NCBI GenBank assembly: GCA_965229335.1 | Contig: OZ245874.1 | Coordinates: forward strand, 3,844,001-3,908,000 | From: JAFKFH01 sp017307375 | GTDB taxonomy: Bacteria > Pseudomonadota > Alphaproteobacteria > Ferrovibrionales > Ferrovibrionaceae | Direction of reading: 5' to 3' | DNA: 64,000 nt | Shown: positions 52,858-61,028 of the stretch, one piece after another | Position numbering within the stretch: position 1 is the stretch's first letter | How the letters are laid out: each line of letters opens with the position of its first letter | Program-made: the position numbers and the translations under genes | Notes under the pieces: model-generated | Database searches by the model: none | Told to the model about the DNA's origin: nothing | The model's input: only the letters and a program-made list of their open reading frames with translations

Positions 52858-54576
52858 GACCTCCGCAAGAAAGCTCTCGATATCGCCGCGCAGATGGCGC
52901 GACAGCTGTTCCAGCGAACCGGCGGCATCGAGTACTGCCTGGGCGCCGTCGCCGGTCCGGCCTGCGGCAGCCGACATGTCGGCGACCTGCCCCATCACTT
53001 CCCGCGTACCCGCCGCAGCGCGGGTAATGTTGCGGGCAATTTCCTGGGTTGCGGCCCCCTGCTGCTCGACAGCGGTGGCAATGGCCGTGGCGATGGCGTT
53101 GATCTCCGCGATCACCTCGCTGATCTGCCTGACGGAGTTGACCGCGTCCCCGGTTGCCGTCTGCATGCCGCCGATCTGCTGGCCGATATCGCCGGTGGCC
53201 TTTGTCGTCTGGGTGGCCAGGTTCTTCACCTCGGACGCGACGACGGCAAATCCCTTTCCGGCTTCGCCGGCACGGGCGGCCTCGATCGTGGCATTCAGCG
53301 CGAGCAGATTGGTCTGACCGGCAATACCGGTAATCAGGTCGACGACCTCGCCGATGCGCACCGACGCGGTGGACAGGTCGCGGATCGCATCATTCGCCCT
53401 TGCGGCGTCGCGCTCGGCCGCGGAAACCACGGCTGATGACTGGCTGACCTGACGGGAAATCTCGTCGATGGATGCCGAAAGTTGCTCGGCAGCTGCGGCC
53501 ACCGTCTGAACGTTGCCAGACGCCGTTTCGGACGCCCCGGCAACCGCGCTGGCCCGACTTGAGGCGTCCTGAGCAGTCGAGACCATGGCCTGCGCCGTTC
53601 CCCGCAATCCGGCTGCCGCATCCGCCAGATGCGCGATGGCGCCCTTGGCCCGGTCATCGAACCTGGCGATCAACGCCGTCAGTGCCTCGGCGCGGGCGGC
53701 ACGCTCGGCTGCCAGGGCGATCTCTCGCGCGCGCTCGGCCTCGCGGACCTGCAGTTGGGTCGCTTCCCGTTCCCGATCCCGCCGGGCCTCGGCTTCCCGG
53801 GCTTCTTCCGCCGCCAGGCGTTCGGCGGCTTCACGCTCGGCCCGGTGCCGTCGATCGCGTTCGCGCGCTTCGTCCTCGCGCAGGCGGCTTTCTTCTGCGG
53901 CGCGCTGCAGTTCGATCCGTTCGAGGCCGTTGCGGCGCAATACCTCGACGGCCTGCGCCATCGCACCAACCTCGTCCGCACGGTCGAGCGACGGGACGGG
54001 ATTGTCGAGCTGGCCGCCGGCAATCTCCGCCATCGCCCGGCGCAGCCCGTCCAATGGTTTCAGGATCAGGCGCAGCGACAGGTATGCGGCAACGACGATC
54101 ACCAGGAGAAGCGCGGCCCAGTTGACCAGGGCAAGCAACAAATCGGCATTGAAGGCCCGGTCGAGCCCGGCTTTGTTCAGGGTCAGGATCAGCCTGCCGA
54201 TCGTCTTTTCTGCCCGCCGGATCTCAACCTGTACCGCGATGACGGCGGCCGTGGCGGGAACCTGACCCTGGGCGACGACCAGCTTGCCTGCGGGATCCAC
54301 CACGCGGGCGGCGAGAAAATCGGGATCCCGGCTCAGGGCCTGCAGCACATTGGCGATCTGGCCGTTGTCGAGATCCCAGAGCGGCTGTACCAGCGCTTCG
54401 GCCTGAATGACGGCGACCTGCTCGGCGCGGGCGGCAAGCCCGGCTTCGCGATCGACGGCGCCGCGCCACAGCCGCACGGCGTCGGACACGCCGACCACGA
54501 GGCTGACCAATGTTGCCAGGATCAGGATCGTCCTGGTCTTCAGCGACATCCTGCCGGTCGGGCGCCCGTGTGTCAT
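52846..54576 (-). CDS. Methyl-accepting chemotaxis protein with an extended coiled coil
   Basis: A 576-residue receptor. TM1 is near residues 16-32, a small periplasmic sensor follows, TM2 is near 146-168, and the HAMP domain runs from about 170 to 218. A roughly 90-residue charged Arg/Glu/Ala-rich coiled coil (for example REDEARERDRRHRAEREAAER) then precedes the methyl-accepting domain. The signalling tip is ITGIAGQTNLLALNATIEAARAGEAGKGFAVVASEVKNLA. No C-terminal CheR-tethering pentapeptide is present. I chose the ATG with GAGGA upstream; another ATG nine codons later is possible. It is convergent with the orphan binding-protein gene. Confidence 0.88.
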   Translation of the reverse strand: MTHGRPTGRMSLKTRTILILATLVSLVVGVSDAVRLWRGAVDREAGLAARAEQVAVIQAEALVQPLWDLDNGQIANVLQALSRDPDFLAARVVDPAGKLVVAQGQVPATAAVIAVQVEIRRAEKTIGRLILTLNKAGLDRAFNADLLLALVNWAALLLVIVVAAYLSLRLILKPLDGLRRAMAEIAGGQLDNPVPSLDRADEVGAMAQAVEVLRRNGLERIELQRAAEESRLREDEARERDRRHRAEREAAERLAAEEAREAEARRDREREATQLQVREAERAREIALAAERAARAEALTALIARFDDRAKGAIAHLADAAAGLRGTAQAMVSTAQDASSRASAVAGASETASGNVQTVAAAAEQLSASIDEISRQVSQSSAVVSAAERDAARANDAIRDLSTASVRIGEVVDLITGIAGQTNLLALNATIEAARAGEAGKGFAVVASEVKNLATQTTKATGDIGQQIGGMQTATGDAVNSVRQISEVIAEINAIATAIATAVEQQGAATQEIARNITRAAAGTREVMGQVADMSAAAGRTGDGAQAVLDAAGSLEQLSRHLRGDIESFLAEVRAV

Positions 54577-54747
54577 GACCGTCCTCGACTGTGAAGCTTT
54601 CAGAGGCCGACACAATGCGCATGCCGCATTACGGCATGATGATCGTCCAATAATTGCCGCGCGTCCGCTTGCCATTCCGAAAAAACGGGGCCGATCTTCG
54701 CGGAAGGACGTGCAGATCGTTCCGCTCGCGGGCAACTTTCGGGCAGA

Positions 54748-54770
54748 TATTCCATGCAATATGGAATATG
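54748..54770. promoter_or_regulatory. 23-bp palindromic operator candidate upstream of gntR
   Basis: ATATTCCAT-GCAAT-ATGGAATAT has perfect 9-bp arms and stands out in an AT-rich stretch between the divergent chemoreceptor and GntR genes. A second AT-rich palindrome, AAAATTT-N6-AAATTTT, lies at 54821-54840. The first is a good candidate for binding by the dimeric GntR regulator or another repressor. Confidence 0.5.
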
Positions 54771-54854
54771 AAAAAAGCGACATAAGTCATTGTTATTTAT
54801 ATGTTGAAGCTGTTGGGCTCAAAATTTCAGCCTAAATTTTATGCAAAACGCCGG

Positions 54855-54884
54855 TTGACACGACGTCCCGAACGCCCGTATGCC
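54855..54884 (+). promoter_or_regulatory. Promoter of the gntR operon
   Basis: A perfect TTGACA (54855-54860), an 18-bp spacer and TATGCC (54879-54884). Transcription from about 54891 would exclude the ATG at 54880 and give a short leader to the ATG at 54928. Confidence 0.5.
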
Positions 54885-54927
54885 GAACAAGCTGGCAGGG
54901 GATGGGGCCGGCGGGGATTCGGTTCTG

Positions 54928-55605
54928 ATGACAGCCCTGAAACGGAGCACGACGACCGACGAGGTCCGCCAGCGTCTGGCGGACGAAATCCTGTTCGGCC
55001 AGTTCCTGCCGGGCCATCGCCTGGACGAGCAATCGCTGTCGCTGCGCTATGGCGTGTCACGGACGCCGGTTCGCGAGGCGCTGAAACAGCTGGCGGTGAC
55101 GGGTCTGGTCGAAGCGCGGCCGCACAAGGGCGTCGTGGTGGCCGAAATCTCGCCGGAGGCATTGGGCCTGATGTTCGAAGCGATCGCCGATTGCGAGGCG
55201 GCTTGCGCCCGCCACGCCGCCCGCCGGATGACCGCTACCGATCGTCAGATGCTGGCCGATCTTCACGTCCTCAGCCATCAGGCGGTGGTCAGCGGGGATG
55301 GCGAACGCTACGACGCGATGAACCGGGAATTTCACGCCCTGATCCTGCGTGGGGCGCGCAACAGCTATCTGGCGGATGTCGCCCAGTCGCTGCGCCAGCG
55401 CGTCATGCCGTTCCGTCGGGCGCAGTTCCGCCGCGCCGAGCGCATCACCCGGTCGTTTGCCGAGCATCAGCGGATTCTCGACGCCATCCTGGTCCAGGAC
55501 GAGGACGCGGCCGCCCGCGCCATGCGCGGCCATGTCGCCGAGGCGGGCGGGGCGTCTGCGGACCTGCTGGTGCCGGGCCGTCGTTCAGAACCGGTCGGAG
55601 AATAG
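54928..55605 (+). CDS. GntR family transcriptional regulator (FCD/FadR subgroup)
   Basis: A 225-residue regulator from the ATG at 54928; a start at 54880 would add 16 residues but overlaps the predicted -10. The winged HTH is at the N-terminus (TTDEVRQRLADEILFGQFLPGHRLDEQSLSLRYGVSRTPVREALKQL). The all-helical FCD ligand domain follows, with AADCE-like acidic and histidine metal ligands (EFHALIL and HQRIL). FCD regulators usually sense small carboxylic acids and repress adjacent operons. It heads the exporter, gamma-glutamyltransferase and ABC genes and is probably their repressor. Confidence 0.88.
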   Translation: MTALKRSTTTDEVRQRLADEILFGQFLPGHRLDEQSLSLRYGVSRTPVREALKQLAVTGLVEARPHKGVVVAEISPEALGLMFEAIADCEAACARHAARRMTATDRQMLADLHVLSHQAVVSGDGERYDAMNREFHALILRGARNSYLADVAQSLRQRVMPFRRAQFRRAERITRSFAEHQRILDAILVQDEDAAARAMRGHVAEAGGASADLLVPGRRSEPVGE

Positions 55606-55613
55606 AGTTCAAT

Positions 55614-56438
55614 ATGGGTTTCGTGCTTGCCAATCCCCTCATGCTCGGCGGCATCCTGCTGACCGTCGGCGCCGTTTCGGGTGTCGCTGCCGGTCTGCTC
55701 GGCGTCGGAGGGGGCATCATCATCGTGCCGGTGCTCTATCATCTGTTCACCGAGCTCGGCGTCGACGAGGCGGTGCGCATGCATCTGGCCGTCGGAACCA
55801 GCCTGACCACGATCATCGCCACATCGACCACGTCGATACGCGCCCATGCCAAACGGGGGGCGGTCGACAGCGGCCTGCTGAAATCCTGGGGGCCGGCAAT
55901 CTTCGTCGGCGTGCTGGCCGGAACGGCGATCGCCGGCTTCGTCCGCGGGTCGGCGCTGACCGCCGTGTTTGCGGTGATGGCGACGATCGTCTCGTTCTAC
56001 ATGGCCTTCGGGCGGCCGCACTGGCGCATCGCCGACCAGTTGCCGACCGGCGCGCTGCGCCATGGGATCGCCGGTTTCATCGGTGCCGTCTCGGCGATGA
56101 TGGGGATCGGCGGCGGCACGCTGTCGGTGCCGACGCTGACGCTGTTCGGCTATCCGATCCACAAGGCGGTCGGCACGGCCGCGGCCATTGGCCTGATCAT
56201 CGGCATTCCTGGTACCATCGGCTTCGTGCTGGCCGGGTGGGACGTGCCCAACCGCCCGGCCTGGAGCCTCGGCTACGTCAACCTGCTCGGCGTCGCCGCG
56301 CTGTTGCCGACCTCGATGCTGCTGGCGCCGGTGGGCGCGCGTCTCGCCCACAGCCTGGATACCCGGCGCCTCAAGCAAGTCTTCGCCGCCTTCCTCGGGC
56401 TCACCGCCCTGCGCATGTTCTACGGATTGCTCGCATGA
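55614..56438 (+). CDS. TauE/SafE family sulfite/anion exporter
   Basis: A 274-residue inner-membrane protein with about eight hydrophobic helices arranged as two repeats. The paired glycine-rich motifs GLLGVGGGIIIVPVL (about residues 29-43) and MMGIGGGTLSVPTL (second half) are typical of TauE/SafE permeases, which export sulfite, sulfoacetate or similar anions. It lies eight bases after the regulator and overlaps the gamma-glutamyltransferase start by ATGA. If the operon degrades glutathione or another organosulfur peptide, it could remove excess sulfite (inference). Confidence 0.88.
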   Translation: MGFVLANPLMLGGILLTVGAVSGVAAGLLGVGGGIIIVPVLYHLFTELGVDEAVRMHLAVGTSLTTIIATSTTSIRAHAKRGAVDSGLLKSWGPAIFVGVLAGTAIAGFVRGSALTAVFAVMATIVSFYMAFGRPHWRIADQLPTGALRHGIAGFIGAVSAMMGIGGGTLSVPTLTLFGYPIHKAVGTAAAIGLIIGIPGTIGFVLAGWDVPNRPAWSLGYVNLLGVAALLPTSMLLAPVGARLAHSLDTRRLKQVFAAFLGLTALRMFYGLLA

Positions 56439-58261
56439 CCGCATCGCCCTATGCCATGGCCTTCACCACCCGCCCGGAAATCCGCGGCACGTTCGGCGTC
56501 GTCTCGTCGACCCACTGGCTGGCGTCCTCGGCCGCGATGGGGGTGCTCGAGCGCGGCGGCAACGCGTTCGATGCGGCGGTGACGGCAGGCTTCGTCCTGC
56601 AGGTCGTGGAACCACACCTGAACGGGCTGGGCGGGGACCTGCCGGCGCTGGTCTGGTCGGCGAGAAACCAGCGGATCGATGTGATCTGCGGCCAGGGGCC
56701 GTCACCGCAGGCCGCGACCCTGGCCCATTTCCGCGGGCTGGGCCTCGATCTCGTCCCTGGCTCGGGCTTGCTGGCGCCCTGCGTGCCCGGCGCCTTCGAT
56801 GCCTGGGCGCTGATGCTGCGCGATTATGGCACCATCGGGCTCGACGAGGCGCTGGCCCCCGCGATCCACTATGCCGACGGCGGCTATCCGCTGGTATCGC
56901 GCATCATCGACACCATCGCCACGGTGCGCGAGCTGTTCACCGACGAATGGAAGACGTCCGCCGACCTCTATCTGCCCGGCGGCAACCTGCCCGATCCGTC
57001 GCGCCTGTTCCGGAACCCGGCATTGGCCGCGACCTATCGCCGCTTCGCGCGGATTGCCGCCGACACCGCCGGCAGCCGCGAGGCGCGGATCGATGCGGTG
57101 CGCAAGGCATGGTCGGAGGGTTTCATTGCCGAAGCGGTCGACCGGTTCTGCCGTGAGACCGAGGCGATGGATTCGTCGGGCCGGCGTCATCGCGGCCTGC
57201 TGACCGGCGATGACATGGCGCGCTGGCAGGCGACGGTCGAGGCGCCGCTGACGTACGACTATCACGGCTGGACGGTCGCCAAATGCGGCCCGTGGAGCCA
57301 GGGGCCGGCGCTGTTGCAGCAACTGGCACTGCTGAAAGGCTTCGACCTGTCCGCGATGGACCCGCATGGCCCCGATTTCATCCATACCGTCATCGAGGCG
57401 TCCAAGCTGGCCTTCGCCGATCGCGAAGCCTGGTACGGCGATCCCGCCGTCGTCGACGTGCCGATGGCCGACCTGCTGTCGGATGGCTATCAGGCCGAGC
57501 GCCGGTCGCTGATCACTGATGCGGCATCGATGGAAATCCGGCCGGGCAATCCGACCGGGCGCGACGCCCGGCTGGCCGCCGCACGCGATGCGGCCGCTGG
57601 CGGGGCCGGCATCGGCGAACCCACCGTCGGCCGCCTGTCGGAATCGCCGACGAAGCGGGGCGCGATGTCGGGCGACACCTGCCATGTCGACGTCATCGAC
57701 CGGCACGGCAACATGGTGGCCGCGACCCCGTCGGGTGGCTGGCTGCAGTCGTCGCCGATCATCCCGGAACTGGGCATGTGCCTGGGCACCCGCGGCCAGA
57801 TGTTCTGGCTGGAGGAAGGCCTGCCGAATTCGCTGGCGCCGGGCAAGCGGCCGCGGACGACGCTGTCCCCATCGATGGCGCTGCGCGACGGCAAGCCGGC
57901 CCTTGCCTTCGGCACGCCGGGCGGCGACCAGCAGGACCAGTGGTCGATCCAGCTGTTCCTGAAGCATGTCCACCATGGACTGAACCTTCAGGAAGCCATC
58001 GATTCCCCGGCCTTCCATTCGGAGCACTTTCCGTCGTCGTTCTATCCGCGGGCGGCGCGGCCCGGTTATCTCGCGGTCGAGGGGCGCATGCCGGCGGCGA
58101 CGGTCGAGGCCCTGCGGGCCCGCGGCCATCTCGTCGAGGTCGGCGGCGACTGGTCGGAGGGGCGGCTCTGCGCCTGCGGCATCGACGAGACCCCGGAAGG
58201 CCGGGTGTTCAAGGCCGGTGCCAATCCGCGGGGCATGCAGGGCTACGCCGTCGGTCGCTGA
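56435..58261 (+). CDS. ggt: Gamma-glutamyltransferase family protein
   Basis: A 608-residue Ntn hydrolase that should self-cleave before the nucleophile Thr415 (MSGDTCHVDVIDRHGN). The small-subunit motif TPSGGWLQSSPII and FGTPGGDQQDQW are well conserved. The large subunit begins with ASSAAMGVLERGGNAFDAAV and VVEPHLNGLGGDLPALVW. There is no clear signal peptide at the N-terminus, so it may act in the cytoplasm on imported gamma-glutamyl compounds, unlike the periplasmic E. coli enzyme. The family splits glutathione and related gamma-glutamyl peptides. It is coupled to the exporter gene and followed by a DUF1028 gene. Confidence 0.9.
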   Translation: MTASPYAMAFTTRPEIRGTFGVVSSTHWLASSAAMGVLERGGNAFDAAVTAGFVLQVVEPHLNGLGGDLPALVWSARNQRIDVICGQGPSPQAATLAHFRGLGLDLVPGSGLLAPCVPGAFDAWALMLRDYGTIGLDEALAPAIHYADGGYPLVSRIIDTIATVRELFTDEWKTSADLYLPGGNLPDPSRLFRNPALAATYRRFARIAADTAGSREARIDAVRKAWSEGFIAEAVDRFCRETEAMDSSGRRHRGLLTGDDMARWQATVEAPLTYDYHGWTVAKCGPWSQGPALLQQLALLKGFDLSAMDPHGPDFIHTVIEASKLAFADREAWYGDPAVVDVPMADLLSDGYQAERRSLITDAASMEIRPGNPTGRDARLAAARDAAAGGAGIGEPTVGRLSESPTKRGAMSGDTCHVDVIDRHGNMVAATPSGGWLQSSPIIPELGMCLGTRGQMFWLEEGLPNSLAPGKRPRTTLSPSMALRDGKPALAFGTPGGDQQDQWSIQLFLKHVHHGLNLQEAIDSPAFHSEHFPSSFYPRAARPGYLAVEGRMPAATVEALRARGHLVEVGGDWSEGRLCACGIDETPEGRVFKAGANPRGMQGYAVGR

Positions 58262-58283
58262 CAGCCGGCAGGGGGGAGGGGAG

Positions 58284-58994
58284 ATGACCTGGTCGATCGT
58301 GGCGCGTGATCCGGTGACGGGGGCGCTGGGTGTTGCTGTCACCACCAAGTTCTTCGCGGTGGGCGCCTTGTGCCCCCATGCCGCCAGCGGCATCGGTGCC
58401 CTGGCCACCCAGGCCCTGCTCAATCCGACCTGGGGGGCGCGGGGCCTGGCGCTGCTGCGAGAAGGCGTGCCCGCGCCGGATGTGGTCCGGCTGCTGGTCG
58501 AAAGCGACGAGGGACGGGAGACCCGGCAGTTGCATGTCGTCGATGCCGCCGGGCGGATCGGCCGCCATACCGGCAGCGGCTGCATCGGCTGGGCCGGTCA
58601 CGACGACGGCCCGGGCTTTTCGGTCGCCGGCAACATGCTTGCCGGACCGGCCGTGATCGAGGCCACGGCGGCGAGCTTCGCCGAGTCCGCCGGCCGCAGC
58701 CTGGCCGAGCGTTTCCTCGACGCGCTCGACGCGGGTCAGGCCGAAGGGGGCGACAAGCGCGGCAAGCAGTCCGCCGCGCTGGTGATCTATACGTCCGAGG
58801 ATTATCCGGCGCTTTCCCTGCGGGTCGACGACCATCCCGAACCGCTGGCCGAGCTGCGGCGGCTGTACGGCGTTTCGCAGGGCCGCTATGCGGCATTCCA
58901 CCAGTTCATGGCGACCCGCGCCAACCCGTCCGGCACATGGGATCGCGACGTCATCGAGGCGGAGGCCCAGCGGCGGGAAGCCGCAGCCCTATGA
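58284..58994 (+). CDS. DUF1028 family protein
   Basis: A 236-residue protein of the DUF1028 family, probably an Ntn-hydrolase-like fold. It begins MTWSIVARDPVTGALGVAVTTKFFAVGALCPHA, and GIGALATQALLNPTWGARGLALL and FSVAGNMLAGPAVIEA are recognisable. The role is not established; the frequent linkage to gamma-glutamyltransferases and peptide ABC transporters suggests a second amidohydrolase step on the same peptide. GGGGAG precedes the start and its stop overlaps the next ATPase by ATGA. Confidence 0.88.
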   Translation: MTWSIVARDPVTGALGVAVTTKFFAVGALCPHAASGIGALATQALLNPTWGARGLALLREGVPAPDVVRLLVESDEGRETRQLHVVDAAGRIGRHTGSGCIGWAGHDDGPGFSVAGNMLAGPAVIEATAASFAESAGRSLAERFLDALDAGQAEGGDKRGKQSAALVIYTSEDYPALSLRVDDHPEPLAELRRLYGVSQGRYAAFHQFMATRANPSGTWDRDVIEAEAQRREAAAL

Positions 58995-59959
58995 CCGACC
59001 TGCTCGAGGTCGAGGATCTGCGTACCCATTTTGCCGTGGACGGCGGCGAATTTCGCGCCGTCGACGGCGTTTCGTTCCGCGTCGGCCGGGGCCGGACGCT
59101 GGCCATCGTCGGAGAATCCGGCTGCGGCAAGTCGGTCACGTCGCTGTCGATCATGGGCCTGGTTCCGTCGCCGCCGGGCCGCATCGCCGGCGGCACGGTT
59201 CGATTTGCCGGACGCGAGCTGACAGGTCTCGATCCGGCCGACCTGCGCGACCTGCGCGGCAACCGCCTGGCGATGATCTTCCAGGAACCGATGACGTCGC
59301 TGAACCCGGCCTTCACGATCGGCGAGCAGATCATGGAAGGGCTGGTCCGACACAAGAAACTGTCGCGGGCGGCGGCACGGACGCAGGCCATCGAGATGCT
59401 CAGGCGCGTCAACATTCCCGCACCGGAACGGCGCATCGACGACTATCCGCACAAGCTGTCCGGCGGCATGCGCCAGCGCGCGATGATCGCGATGGCGCTG
59501 GCCTGCGATCCCGAGCTGCTGATCGCCGACGAGCCGACGACTGCCCTGGACGTGACGGTCCAGGCCCAGATTCTCGATCTGCTGCGGGCGTTGCAGCGTG
59601 ATTTCGGAACCGCGATCCTGCTGATCACCCACGACCTCGGGGTGGTTGCCGAGATGGCCGACGACGTCGTCGTCATGTATGCCGGGCAGGTGGTCGAACA
59701 GGCGCCGGTGGCCCGGCTGTTCGATCAGCCCCAGCATCCCTATACCATCGGCCTGCTCGGCTCGGTGCCCCGGCTGGACCGCGAGCAGGCACGGCTGAAC
59801 GCCATCGACGGCACGGTGCCCGATCCGCTGCGGATGCCGCCGGGCTGCCGGTTCAGCCCGCGCTGTCCGTTTGCGATCGATCGCTGCCGGGCCGAGGCGC
59901 CGCCGCTGGCCGCGATCGCGGGCGATCATGCCGCCGCCTGCTGGCGGGCGCCGCTATGA
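58991..59959 (+). CDS. ABC transporter ATP-binding protein (OppD/DppD-like)
   Basis: A 322-residue ATPase with Walker A GESGCGKS, Q-loop IFQEPMTSLNP, signature LSGGMRQR, Walker B LLIADEPTTALD and switch LLITHDLGVVAE. The C-terminal oligopeptide domain contains CRFSPRCPFAIDRC. It is part of the second Opp-type transporter. The ATPases precede the binding protein here, the reverse of the operon at 20.4-25.8 kb. Confidence 0.92.
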   Translation: MTDLLEVEDLRTHFAVDGGEFRAVDGVSFRVGRGRTLAIVGESGCGKSVTSLSIMGLVPSPPGRIAGGTVRFAGRELTGLDPADLRDLRGNRLAMIFQEPMTSLNPAFTIGEQIMEGLVRHKKLSRAAARTQAIEMLRRVNIPAPERRIDDYPHKLSGGMRQRAMIAMALACDPELLIADEPTTALDVTVQAQILDLLRALQRDFGTAILLITHDLGVVAEMADDVVVMYAGQVVEQAPVARLFDQPQHPYTIGLLGSVPRLDREQARLNAIDGTVPDPLRMPPGCRFSPRCPFAIDRCRAEAPPLAAIAGDHAAACWRAPL

Positions 59960-61008
59960 GTGCCTTGCTCGAAGTCCGTGGTCTCACCAAGCATTTTGTC
60001 GCCTCGCGCGGCTGGCTCGGCGCGGCGCGGAGCCATGTCCGCGCCGTCGACGATCTCGATCTCGACCTGTCGCCCGGCGAGACGCTCGGCATCGTCGGTG
60101 AATCGGGCTGCGGCAAGTCGACGCTGGGCCGGCTGATCCTGCGGCTGATCGACCCGACCGCCGGCACGATCCGCTTCAAGGGCCGCGAGGTGACGGGCCT
60201 GGCCGGGGCGGAACTGCGCGCGCTGCGCCGCGAGATGCAGCTGGTGTTCCAGGATCCCTATGCCTCGCTCAATCCGCGGATGACGGTGGCCGACATCCTC
60301 GCCGAACCGCTGGCTCTGCACGGCCTGGTGCCGCCCGCCGGGCGGTCGGAGCGGGTGGCCGAGCTGCTGCGCCTGGTCGGGCTGTCGCCTGCCCATGCCC
60401 GGCGCTATCCGCATGAATTTTCCGGCGGCCAGCGCCAGCGAATCGGCATTGCCCGGGCGCTGGCGGTGGAACCGTCGCTGATCGTCTGCGACGAGGCGGT
60501 CTCCGCCCTCGACGTCTCGGTCCAGGCCCAGGTGCTGAACCTGCTGAAGGATCTGCAGGCGCGGCTCGGTATCGCGCTGGTTTTCATCGCCCACGACCTT
60601 GCCGTGGTGCGCCATATCGCGGCACGGGTCGCGGTGATGTATCTCGGTCGCATCGTCGAAACCGGACCGGCGCGCGAGCTGTTCGAGCGGCCGCGCCATC
60701 CCTATACCCGCGCGCTGCTCTCGGCCATTCCGGTGCCGGCGCCCGGCGCGGCACGCCACCGCGTCATCCTGGCCGGCGACGTGCCCAGCCCGATCGATCC
60801 CCCGCCGGGCTGCCGCTTCCATACCCGCTGCCCGTTCGCCGTCGATCGCTGCCGCACCGAGGTGCCGGCGCTGGAGCAGGGGGTCGCCTGCCATCGCTGG
60901 CGCGAACTGCCGCCCGCGCAGCCCTTGCCGTCGGAAGGATCCGGCCCCGGGGCCGAACGGCTGGCCCGGCTGCAGGCGCATTTCTCCACCCGCCCCGTTG
61001 CCCTCTAG
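59956..61008 (+). CDS. ABC transporter ATP-binding protein (OppF/DppF-like)
   Basis: A 350-residue ATPase with Walker A GESGCGKST, Q-loop LVFQDPYASLNPRMT, signature FSGGQRQR, Walker B LIVCDEAVSALD and switch VFIAHDLAVVRH. Walker B has DEA in place of the usual DEP, which is tolerated in this family. The C-terminal CRFHTRCPFAVDRC is present, with a further 40-residue tail. It overlaps the previous gene by ATGA. Confidence 0.92.
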   Translation: MSALLEVRGLTKHFVASRGWLGAARSHVRAVDDLDLDLSPGETLGIVGESGCGKSTLGRLILRLIDPTAGTIRFKGREVTGLAGAELRALRREMQLVFQDPYASLNPRMTVADILAEPLALHGLVPPAGRSERVAELLRLVGLSPAHARRYPHEFSGGQRQRIGIARALAVEPSLIVCDEAVSALDVSVQAQVLNLLKDLQARLGIALVFIAHDLAVVRHIAARVAVMYLGRIVETGPARELFERPRHPYTRALLSAIPVPAPGAARHRVILAGDVPSPIDPPPGCRFHTRCPFAVDRCRTEVPALEQGVACHRWRELPPAQPLPSEGSGPGAERLARLQAHFSTRPVAL

Positions 61009-61028
61009 AGAACAAGGAAGGTCGTGAC

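Noticed and set aside
54880..54927. Upstream ATG for the GntR regulator
   Set aside because: It overlaps the predicted -10 box and lacks a ribosome site; the ATG at 54928 fits the promoter and the normal N-terminus. Not excluded completely.
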